64,000 nucleotides of DNA from Pseudomonas brassicacearum. Its GTDB lineage: Bacteria > Pseudomonadota > Gammaproteobacteria > Pseudomonadales > Pseudomonadaceae. The first letter of the stretch is position 1; each line of letters opens with the position of its first letter. The notes under the pieces are model-generated. The model worked only from the letters and a program-made list of their open reading frames with translations. It searched no databases and was not told where the DNA came from. The DNA is taken from NCBI RefSeq assembly GCF_000585995.1, contig NZ_CP007410.1, positions 4,615,430-4,679,429 on the forward strand, read 5' to 3'. Below are positions 27,981 through 36,144 of this stretch, piece by piece. The translations under genes were made by a program, and so were the position numbers.

Positions 27981-28469
27981 ATGAGCAAGGCAGACGAGCT
28001 AGCGGCCAAACTGAGGAAAACCCAGCAGACCCGCGCGGATACCGACAACTGTGCCGACCTGGCAATCGAACATTGGCCCGCCCAAGTCTACGAGTTGTAC
28101 CGCCAGATCGAAACCTGGCTGGCCCCCGTATGCGAGGCCGGGCTGGACATCCGGCGCAACCCCACTCACGTATTCGAAAGCCATTCCAGCGGTTCGACCT
28201 ACCACTACGCCATCGATCAATTGGTGATTGAAGGCAACCATCACCGCCTTTCATTCGATCCCATCGCCCGCTTTTCTCCGAAGGGGGATGGGTGCATCGA
28301 GGTCCATATGAAAGGGCAAGCACGCTGCATTGTGCGAACACTCGGCGAGCATGGCCAATCTCTGTGGCATCTCCAGACGCTCCGGTCGAGCGGACAACCG
28401 CAACCTGAACCGGTGCCCCTGGACGAGGACGCCTTGCTCTTGCTGATCGAGGAAGGCCTGGGGCTTTAA
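27981..28469 (+). CDS. Hypothetical protein (162 aa)
   Basis: A soluble protein with a helical, Lys/Arg-rich N-terminus (MSKADELAAKLRKTQQTRAD), a central mixed segment (THVFESHSSGSTYHYAIDQL) and an acidic C-terminus (PLDEDALLLLIEEGLGL). It has no signal peptide, membrane segment or catalytic motif that I recognise. Codon use is like that of its neighbours, and an upstream GGGA gives weak support for the start. Function unknown. Confidence 0.7.
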   Translation: MSKADELAAKLRKTQQTRADTDNCADLAIEHWPAQVYELYRQIETWLAPVCEAGLDIRRNPTHVFESHSSGSTYHYAIDQLVIEGNHHRLSFDPIARFSPKGDGCIEVHMKGQARCIVRTLGEHGQSLWHLQTLRSSGQPQPEPVPLDEDALLLLIEEGLGL

Positions 28470-28501
28470 CGCCAATGGGCGCCCCTTTAGGTTAATGCCG
28501 A

Positions 28502-29527
28502 TCAGCTAACCGACCCGGAACCCTGCGCGGATGGCTCTGGTATGGGTTTGGCCGTGCCGAACAGGCTGACCCGCACCTGCTCATCGCCCTGTTCCTGCAA
28601 CAGGATCGGCACAATGCCGCCAGGCATCACGACACTCACCGGCCCCGCCTTCACCCAACCCACCCGCCACGCCGCGCAGGCCACGGCGCTGGCGCTGGTG
28701 CCCGAGGACGCGGTGGGGCCTTCGCCTCGTTCGAATACCCGGGCAGCGATCCGCCCTTCGGCTTCGAGCCAGGCCCATTGCAGGTTCACACCCATCGCGC
28801 ACGGAATTCCGGACCCACAGGGAGCGGCGTAAGCGATGCGCGTCAGGGGTTGGGACAACGCCGTAGCCCGCATCTGCGGGTTGCTCGGCAACGCCTCGGC
28901 ACCCTCCACCAACGTCACGCAGTGAGGGTTACCGATGCTCACGAATTGGCTGTTGCCCCACCCTGGGTTCAACGCCTGCAGCGCGGCGACTCGACTGATA
29001 TCGCGTTGGTTAAAGGTCACGTTTTCTACGTCGCGGGCGCCAACCGCTTGAGATCCGAATAACGCTTGTCCCAACTCCAGCCAAAAACCCTGCGCCCCCT
29101 CGAACCCAGCGGCCCGAACCGACGTTTGCAGAGGGGACAAGCCGTGGGGTTGGTCGTGATGAACCTGTAGCAGACAATCCCGATCGTCCGGTATCAAGCC
29201 TTGCTCCAGCAGGGCCTGGGAGAAAATCGTCAGGCCGTTGCCGCTGCGTTCGGCCAGGGTGCCGTCGGTGTTGACGATCAAAACGTCAAAGGGTGGCTCA
29301 CCCTGGAACGGGCCGATCAACAGTCCGTCACTGCGATGGGCCTTGGCATCCGGCGGCGCTTCGCCCGGCGCCCAGGCGCAAAAGGCGTGCACGGCAGCCA
29401 CTGCCCAGGATTGACGCGTTTGTGCGGCCCGGGCCGCCGAGTGCGGTAGGTCCACACCGCGGGCACGGACCTGCTGTGGAGAAACGACCGCATAAATATT
29501 GCCGCGCGCATCATAAAACTGCGTCAT
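28502..29527 (-). CDS. DapF-like epimerase-fold protein without catalytic cysteines
   Basis: A 341-residue protein with the two-lobed diaminopimelate-epimerase fold. Conserved landmarks are the first active-site loop ERSGNG (93-98), SIGNPHCV (about 197-204) and the second loop ERGEGPTASSGTSA (about 266-279). In real DapF the two loops read x-CGNG and A-CGTG; here the cysteines are Ser95 and Ser275. Cys-Cys acid-base epimerisation is therefore not possible. It may be a binding protein or use other chemistry. The frame is open far upstream, but 29527 gives the family start. Confidence 0.75.
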   Translation of the reverse strand: MTQFYDARGNIYAVVSPQQVRARGVDLPHSAARAAQTRQSWAVAAVHAFCAWAPGEAPPDAKAHRSDGLLIGPFQGEPPFDVLIVNTDGTLAERSGNGLTIFSQALLEQGLIPDDRDCLLQVHHDQPHGLSPLQTSVRAAGFEGAQGFWLELGQALFGSQAVGARDVENVTFNQRDISRVAALQALNPGWGNSQFVSIGNPHCVTLVEGAEALPSNPQMRATALSQPLTRIAYAAPCGSGIPCAMGVNLQWAWLEAEGRIAARVFERGEGPTASSGTSASAVACAAWRVGWVKAGPVSVVMPGGIVPILLQEQGDEQVRVSLFGTAKPIPEPSAQGSGSVS

Positions 29528-29710
29528 GGACCAAACCCCGGAATCAGCCAGCAGGGCCGGTACTTTATGCTGGCAACGGTTCCGGGAGCAAAGCTTGCTC
29601 GCGCGCCCCGCACTTGTGTCGGCACCTTGGGGTCGCGGTGCGGTCAGTGGATATGCAAGCATAGGCCCCTGCCCCGCATCACCGCACCGCGAGAAAACCA
29701 AGGACGTTTC

Positions 29711-30862
29711 ATGACTGCCATTACGCCCCCGCCCACCTTTATTCCCGGACGCCTGGAACAGATGTCCACCCGCATCGCGTATCTCATCGCTGGCATCGGC
29801 ATCGCCGCCTGGGCACCGCTGGTGCCTTACGCCAAGGTGCGGGCGAACCTGGATGAAGGCACCCTCGGGTTGCTGTTGTTGTGCCTCGGCGTGGGCTCGA
29901 TCCTGGCGATGCCGATTTCCGGCGCCCTTGCCGCGCGATTCGGCTGCCGTCGGGTGCTCAGCGGCGGCACGATCCTGATCTGCCTGGCGTTGCCGCTGCT
30001 GGCGACGATGACGTCCCTGCCCTGGCTGGTGGCCGCCCTGTTCTTGTTTGGCGCCGGGCTCGGCACCGTGGACTCGACCGTGAACCTGCAGGCGGTGATC
30101 GTCGAGCGCGCCAGTGGCAAGACCATGATGTCGGGCTTCCACGGCATGTTCAGCCTCGGCGGGATCATTGGCGCAGCCGGTGTGAGCGCCTTGCTCGGCC
30201 TGGGGCTTTCGCCGCTGGGGGCGACACTGGTGGTCAACGGGGTGCTGCTGGTGGCGTTGTTCAAGGCCGCGCCGCACCTGCTGCCCTACGGCAGTGAAAG
30301 CTCAGGACCGGCGTTTGCCATTCCCCATGGCGTGGTGCTGTTTATCGGCATCCTGTGTTTCATCGTATTCCTGGCCGAAGGTGCGGTGCTGGACTGGAGC
30401 GCCGTGTTTCTGACCACCGAGCGTGCGGTGGAGACCGCCTATGCCGGTCTGGGTTATGCCGCGTTCGCATTGACCATGACCGTCGGCCGCCTGACGGGCG
30501 ATTCGGTGGTGCATCGCTTGGGCGCCCGGCGCGTGATCATTTATGGCGGTGCGATCGCTGCGGCCGGGTTCCTGCTGGCGACCTTGGCACCGATGTGGCA
30601 AGCGGCGTTGCTGGGGTATGCGTTGGTGGGGGCCGGGTGTTCGAACATCGTGCCGGTGTTGTACACCGCCGTCGGCAAACAGACCCTGATGCCTGAAGCG
30701 ATCGCCGTACCGGCCATCACCACCATCGGCTATGCCGGCATCCTCGCCGGCCCGGCGCTGATCGGGTTTGTTGCCCATGGCAGCAGTCTGAGCTTTGCGT
30801 TTGGGTTGATTGCGCTGTCGCTGGTGGCGGTGGCCGTCAGCGGGAAAGTGTTGAAGGTTTGA
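29711..30862 (+). CDS. MFS transporter (YbjJ-like)
   Basis: A 383-residue inner-membrane transporter with 12 predicted segments. It resembles the YbjJ/fucose-permease-like branch: GIGIAAWAPLVPYAK in TM1, GFHGMFSLGGIIGA in the middle (about 138-151), and a TM7 region with EGAVLDWSAVFL. The start at 29711 has AAGGA upstream; the longer frame lacks one. Substrate unknown. It is divergent from the DapF-like gene. Confidence 0.87.
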   Translation: MTAITPPPTFIPGRLEQMSTRIAYLIAGIGIAAWAPLVPYAKVRANLDEGTLGLLLLCLGVGSILAMPISGALAARFGCRRVLSGGTILICLALPLLATMTSLPWLVAALFLFGAGLGTVDSTVNLQAVIVERASGKTMMSGFHGMFSLGGIIGAAGVSALLGLGLSPLGATLVVNGVLLVALFKAAPHLLPYGSESSGPAFAIPHGVVLFIGILCFIVFLAEGAVLDWSAVFLTTERAVETAYAGLGYAAFALTMTVGRLTGDSVVHRLGARRVIIYGGAIAAAGFLLATLAPMWQAALLGYALVGAGCSNIVPVLYTAVGKQTLMPEAIAVPAITTIGYAGILAGPALIGFVAHGSSLSFAFGLIALSLVAVAVSGKVLKV

Positions 30863-30889
30863 TGCCTCCGGGGAGCCTTGGCAAGTAAA

Positions 30890-31026
30890 CCTGTGGCGAG
30901 GGAGCTTGCTCCCGTTCGGCTGCGAAGCAGTCGTAAACCAGTGGATGCGGTGTGCCTGAGGCGCCGCATTCAGCAGGTTTTGGGGTCGCTTCGCGCCCCA
31001 GCGGGAGCAAGCTCCCTCGCCACAGG
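30890..31026. repeat. REPIN, class B
   Basis: Inverted arms of CCTGTGGCGAGGGAGCTTGC with inner GGCTGCGAAGCAG-type hairpins, between the MFS gene and fecA. Both transcripts converge here, so it could also act as a transcript barrier. Confidence 0.92.
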
Positions 31027-31079
31027 ATTGTATTTCAGCCCCTGGCATTGTGTTCCAAGCCATAGGGCCTGGTCCTCGA

Positions 31080-33515
31080 TCAGAACCCCACACTCGCCTG
31101 CACAAAGAACGTCCGCGGTGCGCCGGCGTAGATGCCCGAGTTGTTGTCGCTGGAGCGGGTGTAGTACTGATGGTCGAACAGGTTTTTCACCCCGGCGCCG
31201 ACTTTCAGGTTCGACAACTGCGCACCGAAGTCATAGCCGGCGCGCACGTTCCAGAGCACGTAGCCGGGCATGTCGCCAAACTGCCCGTCGGCGCTGCCGT
31301 CAGTGATGTAGTCGCCGCTGAAGCTGCCATCGGCGTTCACGTTGTTGCCCGGTGAACGCTGCTTGGACTGGGCAAAGGCATCGAGGTTGTAGGTCCAGCG
31401 GTTGATCTCATAGCGCAGGCCCAGATTGGCCACCTGACGGGAATAGAACGGCAGGTCGCGGCCCTTGAAGCTGGGGATTTCACCTTCGTAGGTCGCCCGG
31501 GTGTAGGTGAAACCGGCATTGGCGCTCAAGCCTTCGAGGCGCGGGTCCAGCGCGGCCAGGTCGTAGTGCACCGAGGCTTCCAGGCCCTGGTGCTGGGTGG
31601 CGCCCATGTTGGTCCAGCCCACATCGTTGCTGATGTATTGCAACTCATCATCGAAGTCGATGTAGAACAGCGTCACTTCCCCGCCCCACACGTCATCGTT
31701 GTAGCGCGTACCGATCTCGTAGGTCTTGGCCTTTTCCGGGCTCAGGCCGTTGGCGGTGTTGTTGCCGTCGCCGCCCTGGCCCAGTTGGAAATATTGCAGG
31801 CTGCCAAACGAGGTCTCGTAGTTGGCGAACAGCTTCCAGGCGTCGGACAGGTGATACATCACGCTCAGTGCCGGCAGCGGTTCGTTGCTGTCGATGCTGC
31901 GGCGTTTCTCCTGCACCGGACGGCCGGCGGTATCGAGCACCGGGCGGTCGTGCCATTGGGTGCTGATGCGCTCAAAGCGGATGCCCGGGGTGATGGTCCA
32001 TTTGCCGATGTCGATCTTGTCATCGAGGTAGACCGCGTGGGCTTCAGTGCCGCCGGTACGGTCCTGGTAGACGTGACCGTCGGACCCTGGACGCACCACC
32101 GGCTGGTTATCCCGCAACGCCAGGCGACTGGCCTCCTCGTGCATGCCTTCCTTGAGGTAGCGATAACCGACGCTGGCCTCCTGGGTGGTGGAGCCCAGGT
32201 CGAACACATGGGATACCCGCGGCTCGATGCCGAAGGTGTAATAGGTGCGCGGGTAGGACGCCAGGTTGCGCTGGTCCCGGGAGGCGATGGTGCTGCCACG
32301 GTAGCTGTCGGAGTAGTAGGTCAGCACTTCGGCCTGGGTGCGGTCGTCGATCTGTCGCAACCACTTGAACGACACGTCCTTGCGCCGGCCACTGAAGTTG
32401 TCCCAATCGCGGTCGGACTGGTACGGGTCGGCGTCGTATTGCTTCTGGGTCAGGCCACCGGGCATGTCGGCCTTGGCGTCGTAGTAATGGAAGTTCAGCG
32501 AGAAATCGTCTACCTCGGTGGGCGCCCAATGGGTCTTGAGGATGACGTCGTCGATGTCATTGCCATTGTTGCTCTGGCGATAGCCGTTGCCGTTCACGCC
32601 GGAATACAGCAGCGCGACGCCCAGGCCATTGTCCGCCGTGCCACCGAGGAAGGCCGTGTCGATGTGTTTCCAGCCGCCGCGCTGGGAGGTTTCCAGGGTG
32701 GTGCCGATTTCACCGGTGGCTTTTTCCGGAATCGCGCGGGTCACGAAATTGATCACGCCGCCGACGTTCTGCGGCCCATAGCGCACGGAACCGGCGCCGC
32801 GCACCACGTCGATGCTGTCCAGGTTGCCCGAGGAAATCGGTGCCATGGACAGTTGCGGCTGGCCGTAGGGGGCGAATGCCGCCGGAACGCCGTCGATCAG
32901 CACCGTGGAGCGTGGTGACAAACGCGAGGTCAGGCCACGCACGCCGACGTTCAGGGAGATGTCGCTGCCGCCAGTGCCGTTGGCGTCCTGCACCTGCACC
33001 CCCGGCACCCGCCGCAGCACATCACGGACGTTCATGGCGCCCTGCTCCACCATCGCTTCGCGGCGGATCACCGTCCGCGCGCCGGGGTGGTTCTGCACCA
33101 CTTCGGCGTTGGCATCGCCGAGCCAGTCGCCGACCACCTGGATTTCAGTCGCCCCCAGCTCCAGCGGGCCAGCGTCGGATACCGGCGACGGTGGCAACAC
33201 CGTCACTGAACCGTCATTGATCTGGTATTGCAGGCCGCTGCCCTGCAACAGTTGGCGCAAGGCCGCTTCCGGGGACAGGTTGCCGTCCACCGCCGGGGCT
33301 TGCTTGCCGGCCACCAGCTCGGGGTTGAAGAACACCTGCAACGAAGTCTGCTGGCCGAGTTGGCTCAGGGCCTGGCCCAGCGGCTGCGCCTGGATATGAA
33401 TGTTGCTGGCCTGATCGGCGAACGCCTGGGGCAGCGCGGCGCTGACGGCCAGGGTCAAAGCCAGCGGCAGCCAGCGCGAAGAGGTGCGGTTGTGGTTTTG
33501 GGCGGAGGTTTTCAC
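31080..33515 (-). CDS. fecA: TonB-dependent ferric citrate receptor FecA
   Basis: An 811-residue outer-membrane receptor. Signal peptide (about 1-34, ending QAFA), STN signalling domain (about 37-105), plug and 22-strand barrel ending in Phe. Several segments match E. coli FecA closely: VVGDWLGDA, GVRGLTSRLSPRSTVLIDG, APYGQPQLSMAP and YLDDKIDIGKWTITPG. The STN domain signals to FecR, which controls FecI. The frame opens at TTG 33542, but GTG 33515 with AAGG six bases before it is the better start. fecBCDE are not adjacent. Confidence 0.93.
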   Translation of the reverse strand: MKTSAQNHNRTSSRWLPLALTLAVSAALPQAFADQASNIHIQAQPLGQALSQLGQQTSLQVFFNPELVAGKQAPAVDGNLSPEAALRQLLQGSGLQYQINDGSVTVLPPSPVSDAGPLELGATEIQVVGDWLGDANAEVVQNHPGARTVIRREAMVEQGAMNVRDVLRRVPGVQVQDANGTGGSDISLNVGVRGLTSRLSPRSTVLIDGVPAAFAPYGQPQLSMAPISSGNLDSIDVVRGAGSVRYGPQNVGGVINFVTRAIPEKATGEIGTTLETSQRGGWKHIDTAFLGGTADNGLGVALLYSGVNGNGYRQSNNGNDIDDVILKTHWAPTEVDDFSLNFHYYDAKADMPGGLTQKQYDADPYQSDRDWDNFSGRRKDVSFKWLRQIDDRTQAEVLTYYSDSYRGSTIASRDQRNLASYPRTYYTFGIEPRVSHVFDLGSTTQEASVGYRYLKEGMHEEASRLALRDNQPVVRPGSDGHVYQDRTGGTEAHAVYLDDKIDIGKWTITPGIRFERISTQWHDRPVLDTAGRPVQEKRRSIDSNEPLPALSVMYHLSDAWKLFANYETSFGSLQYFQLGQGGDGNNTANGLSPEKAKTYEIGTRYNDDVWGGEVTLFYIDFDDELQYISNDVGWTNMGATQHQGLEASVHYDLAALDPRLEGLSANAGFTYTRATYEGEIPSFKGRDLPFYSRQVANLGLRYEINRWTYNLDAFAQSKQRSPGNNVNADGSFSGDYITDGSADGQFGDMPGYVLWNVRAGYDFGAQLSNLKVGAGVKNLFDHQYYTRSSDNNSGIYAGAPRTFFVQASVGF

Positions 33516-33613
33516 GTCGAACCTTGTCCTGTCGAATCGCAAGAATACGCGTCTGTTAATGCAAACCAGTTGCAGTTGGACAAGAAGACGAAGAACTCGA
33601 AAAAAACCTGAAT

Positions 33614-34597
33614 CTATCGCGCAATTATTTCCTGGCTGCCGTCTTCCAGGGTCCGCACGGCCACCGGCAGGATGTTTGGCAGCGCCTTGAGCAGCGCCTC
33701 GGGATCATCGGAGCGGAACACGCTGGTCAGGCGTAGATTGCCCACCGCCGCGCTGCCGACCCGCAAGGGCTCGGCCCGGTAGCGGGAAACCTCCTCGGCC
33801 ACTTCACTCAACGGCGCGTTGTTGAACACCAGTTTGCCGCTGCGCCAGGCAGTCAGCGCATCGGCGTTGATCGCGTAAGGCGCGGCGACCTTGCCCTGGG
33901 CATCGATCTGGGTGCCCAGGCCCGCCGTCACGCTGACGACCTGCGCCCGTGGCGCATCCCGTCCCAGGACCTTGACGCTGCCCTGCTCCACCGCCACCCG
34001 GGTGGTGTCAGCATCGCGACGCACGTCGAAGCGCGTCCCGGTCACCGTCACCTGGCCATTACCCGCTTCGACGGTGAATGGCCGGCCAGCGTCATGCTCG
34101 ACACTGAACAAGGCCTCGCCTTCGAGCAGTTCCACCCGCCGCTGATGGTGAGCGAATTGAACACGTATCCGGCTACGGCTGTTGAGGTCGATCATCGAAC
34201 CGTCCGGCAAGGCGAGGTGCCGACGCTCGCCGAAGGCGGTGGCAAATTCGCCGCTGTAATCGGTGGAAGAACTCAAGCCGCTGAACAAACCCAACCCGAC
34301 CGCCACCGCGAACAGCCCGGCGGCGACCGCGTAGCGCAGCAGCGGCCGACGCTTGGGACGTTCCGCAGGCCGCTCGCACAATGCTTGCAGGCGTTCCCGG
34401 GGCAGCAGGTCCGTGGCACTCCAGATCCCTTGCAGCAATTGAATTTCGTCGCGGTGGTTGGGGTGTTCGTCGAGCCAGGTATCGAAACCCTGGCGCTCCT
34501 CGACACTCATGGCGGGCGCTTGCAGGCGCACGAACCATTGCGCCGCCTCGTCGCGAACCCTGTTCTGCCCGCACGGGCATTCACGGCTATCCATCAT
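33614..34597 (-). CDS. fecR: FecR family anti-sigma regulator
   Basis: A 327-residue inner-membrane sigma regulator that passes the FecA signal to FecI. The cytoplasmic N-terminus (about 1-85) has the family motif AAQWFVRLQAP and the DUF4880-type FDTWLDEHPNHRDE. One membrane segment follows at about 88-108, then a periplasmic FecR domain (about 120-215, GERRHLALPDGSMIDLNSRSR...) and a C-terminal STN-binding part. It lies between fecI and fecA with short gaps. A second ATG one codon later is also possible. Confidence 0.95.
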   Translation of the reverse strand: MMDSRECPCGQNRVRDEAAQWFVRLQAPAMSVEERQGFDTWLDEHPNHRDEIQLLQGIWSATDLLPRERLQALCERPAERPKRRPLLRYAVAAGLFAVAVGLGLFSGLSSSTDYSGEFATAFGERRHLALPDGSMIDLNSRSRIRVQFAHHQRRVELLEGEALFSVEHDAGRPFTVEAGNGQVTVTGTRFDVRRDADTTRVAVEQGSVKVLGRDAPRAQVVSVTAGLGTQIDAQGKVAAPYAINADALTAWRSGKLVFNNAPLSEVAEEVSRYRAEPLRVGSAAVGNLRLTSVFRSDDPEALLKALPNILPVAVRTLEDGSQEIIAR

Positions 34598-34634
34598 GGA
34601 AGGTCCTGTGGCTCAGGTGGAAGATGACGACGGA

Positions 34635-35135
34635 TCATTGGCCGGGCCCGTCCAGGCGGTCGCGCAGATGCCGCAGGGTGCGGATCATATATTTTTCCAC
34701 CATGTTTTTTGACAGGCCCAGCCGCTCGGCGATTTCCGCCTGGGTCAGGCCTTCGATCTTCTGCCAGACAAACACCGTACGGCAGTTGGCCGGCAGCTCG
34801 GCAAGCGCTCGCTCGATGGAGTCTGCCAGCTGGATCGCGTGCATGTAGTGCTCCGGGTCGCCCGACAGCGACTGGCTATGGTCGACGGCTGCCTCCTCCA
34901 TGGCCCCCCGTCGATCTTCGCGCCGATAGCCATCCACTGCAATGTTGCGCGCCGTCTGGTGCAAATAGGCCCGCGGCTGCTCGACCCCGGCCGAATCGGA
35001 CTCAAGCACCCGCACAAAGGTGTCGTGGGCCAGGTCCTCGGCCTGCTGGCGATTGCGCAAGCGACGGGTCCAGGTGCCGATCAACTCTTCGTAATGCTCG
35101 AAAAAGCCGGGTCTGCGGGGCAGCTTGGGGGTCAT
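34635..35135 (-). CDS. fecI: RNA polymerase ECF sigma factor FecI
   Basis: An iron-starvation ECF sigma factor with region 2 (AEDLAHDTFVRVLE) and region 4 (LPANCRTVFVWQKIEGLTQAEIAERLGLS). The open frame starts at 35180, but that ATG lies inside a Fur-box-like palindrome and just upstream of the likely transcription start. The next ATG at 35135 (166 residues) is therefore preferred, though neither has a good Shine-Dalgarno. It is the first gene of fecI-fecR-fecA. Together they make the classical cell-surface signalling system, here directed by citrate-iron. Confidence 0.9.
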   Translation of the reverse strand: MTPKLPRRPGFFEHYEELIGTWTRRLRNRQQAEDLAHDTFVRVLESDSAGVEQPRAYLHQTARNIAVDGYRREDRRGAMEEAAVDHSQSLSGDPEHYMHAIQLADSIERALAELPANCRTVFVWQKIEGLTQAEIAERLGLSKNMVEKYMIRTLRHLRDRLDGPGQ

Positions 35136-35166
35136 CGCGGCGCGCTGTGGAAACGGGGTACGGATA

Positions 35167-35183
35167 GTAATGCTTCCCATTAA
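35167..35183 (-). promoter_or_regulatory. Fur box in front of fecI
   Basis: On the minus strand TTAATGGGAAGCATTAC matches the core of the 19-bp Fur consensus in 12 of 17 positions and is nearly palindromic. TTGCTT just upstream and TACTAT 18 bases later form a possible promoter that the box overlaps. This fits iron repression of fecI. Confidence 0.65.
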
Positions 35184-35238
35184 GGCGAAGCAAACCTATT
35201 GCGGTACCTGTCGTCCGAAGCTTTCAGATTGAGAATGT

Positions 35239-35332
35239 CCTGTGGGAGCGAGCTTGCTCGCGATGGCGGTATATCAGGCACCCTCACTGTTGAAGGTCAG
35301 TCCGCTATCGCGAGCAAGCTCGCTCCCACAGG
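35239..35332. repeat. REPIN, class A
   Basis: Inverted arms of CCTGTGGGAGCGAGCTTGCT separated by about 45 bases, upstream of fecI and downstream of the AhpD-like gene. Confidence 0.92.
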
Positions 35333-35396
35333 GTGTGGTGTTTCTATTGAGGACGGCAGGACACATGCCCTGTCCGTATAGAGGGGGGTGGCAATA

Positions 35397-35837
35397 TTAA
35401 GCCTCAGGCATCTTGCGAAAGCCCACCGCCAGGCGATTCCAGCCATTGATGGCGTTGATCGCCACCGTCAGGTCGACCATTTCCTTGGGGGTGAAATGCT
35501 GGTTCAGCAGTTCGTAGTCGGCATCCGGCGCGTGGGTCTCACTCAGGCGGGTCAGGGCTTCGGTCCAGGCCAGTGCGGCGCGTTCGCGCGGGGTGAAGAA
35601 CGGTGCTTCGCGCCAGGCGGTCACGGCGTACAGGCGACGTTCGGTCTCGCCGTCCTTGCGGGCATCGGCGGTGTGCATGTCGATGCAGAAGGCGCAGCCG
35701 TTGATTTGCGAGGAACGCAGCTTGACCAGCTCCAGCAGGGACTTTTCCAGGCCCAGCTTCGAGACAGTGGTTTCGAACGTCAGCATGGCTTTGAGGGCGT
35801 CGGGGGAAGCGGTGTAGAAGTCGATACGCGGTTGCAT
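35397..35837 (-). CDS. Alkylhydroperoxidase AhpD-family / carboxymuconolactone decarboxylase-like protein
   Basis: A 146-residue all-helical protein with the redox motif Cys48-x-x-Cys51 followed by His55 (INGCAFCIDMH), the active site of AhpD-like peroxidases. It is the short single-domain form common in Pseudomonas. It probably reduces peroxides using a partner thiol. The start at 35837 has GGAG upstream; the open frame extends 43 codons further without support. Stand-alone gene. Confidence 0.9.
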   Translation of the reverse strand: MQPRIDFYTASPDALKAMLTFETTVSKLGLEKSLLELVKLRSSQINGCAFCIDMHTADARKDGETERRLYAVTAWREAPFFTPRERAALAWTEALTRLSETHAPDADYELLNQHFTPKEMVDLTVAINAINGWNRLAVGFRKMPEA

Positions 35838-35988
35838 GATGAACTCCAGAACAATGGGGTGTGGTGCTACGTTAGCGTTGCGCTGGCGCAGTACAAATAG
35901 CCAATTGTTGGGAAGTTCGGGTGGCCAATGGCGGCGCAAGACGTGACCGGGTATTGGCCTTTTCAAGGGAGTCCAACCCTACGGGCTG

Positions 35989-36122
35989 TTGTGGCGAGGG
36001 AGCTTGCTCCCGCTCGGCTGCGAAGCAGTCGTAACCCAGCCGATGCGGTCTGCCTGGAAAACGGCGTCAGGCCATTTTGGGGCGGCTGCGCCACCCAGCG
36101 GGAGCAAGCTCCCTCGCCACAG
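35989..36122. repeat. REPIN, class B
   Basis: Inverted arms of GTGGCGAGGGAGCTTGCTCC with inner GGCTGCGAAGCAG / GGCTGCGCCACC hairpins, in the gap between the AhpD-like and MscS genes. Confidence 0.92.
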
Positions 36123-36144
36123 GGTGGACACTTCAAGAGAGGGT

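Noticed and set aside
29528..30277. N-terminal extension of the DapF-like frame
   Set aside because: The extension is antisense to the MFS gene and lacks any epimerase feature; the ATG at 29527 gives the family start.
34635..35180. fecI start at ATG 35180
   Set aside because: That ATG is within the Fur-box-like site and lies upstream of the likely transcription start.
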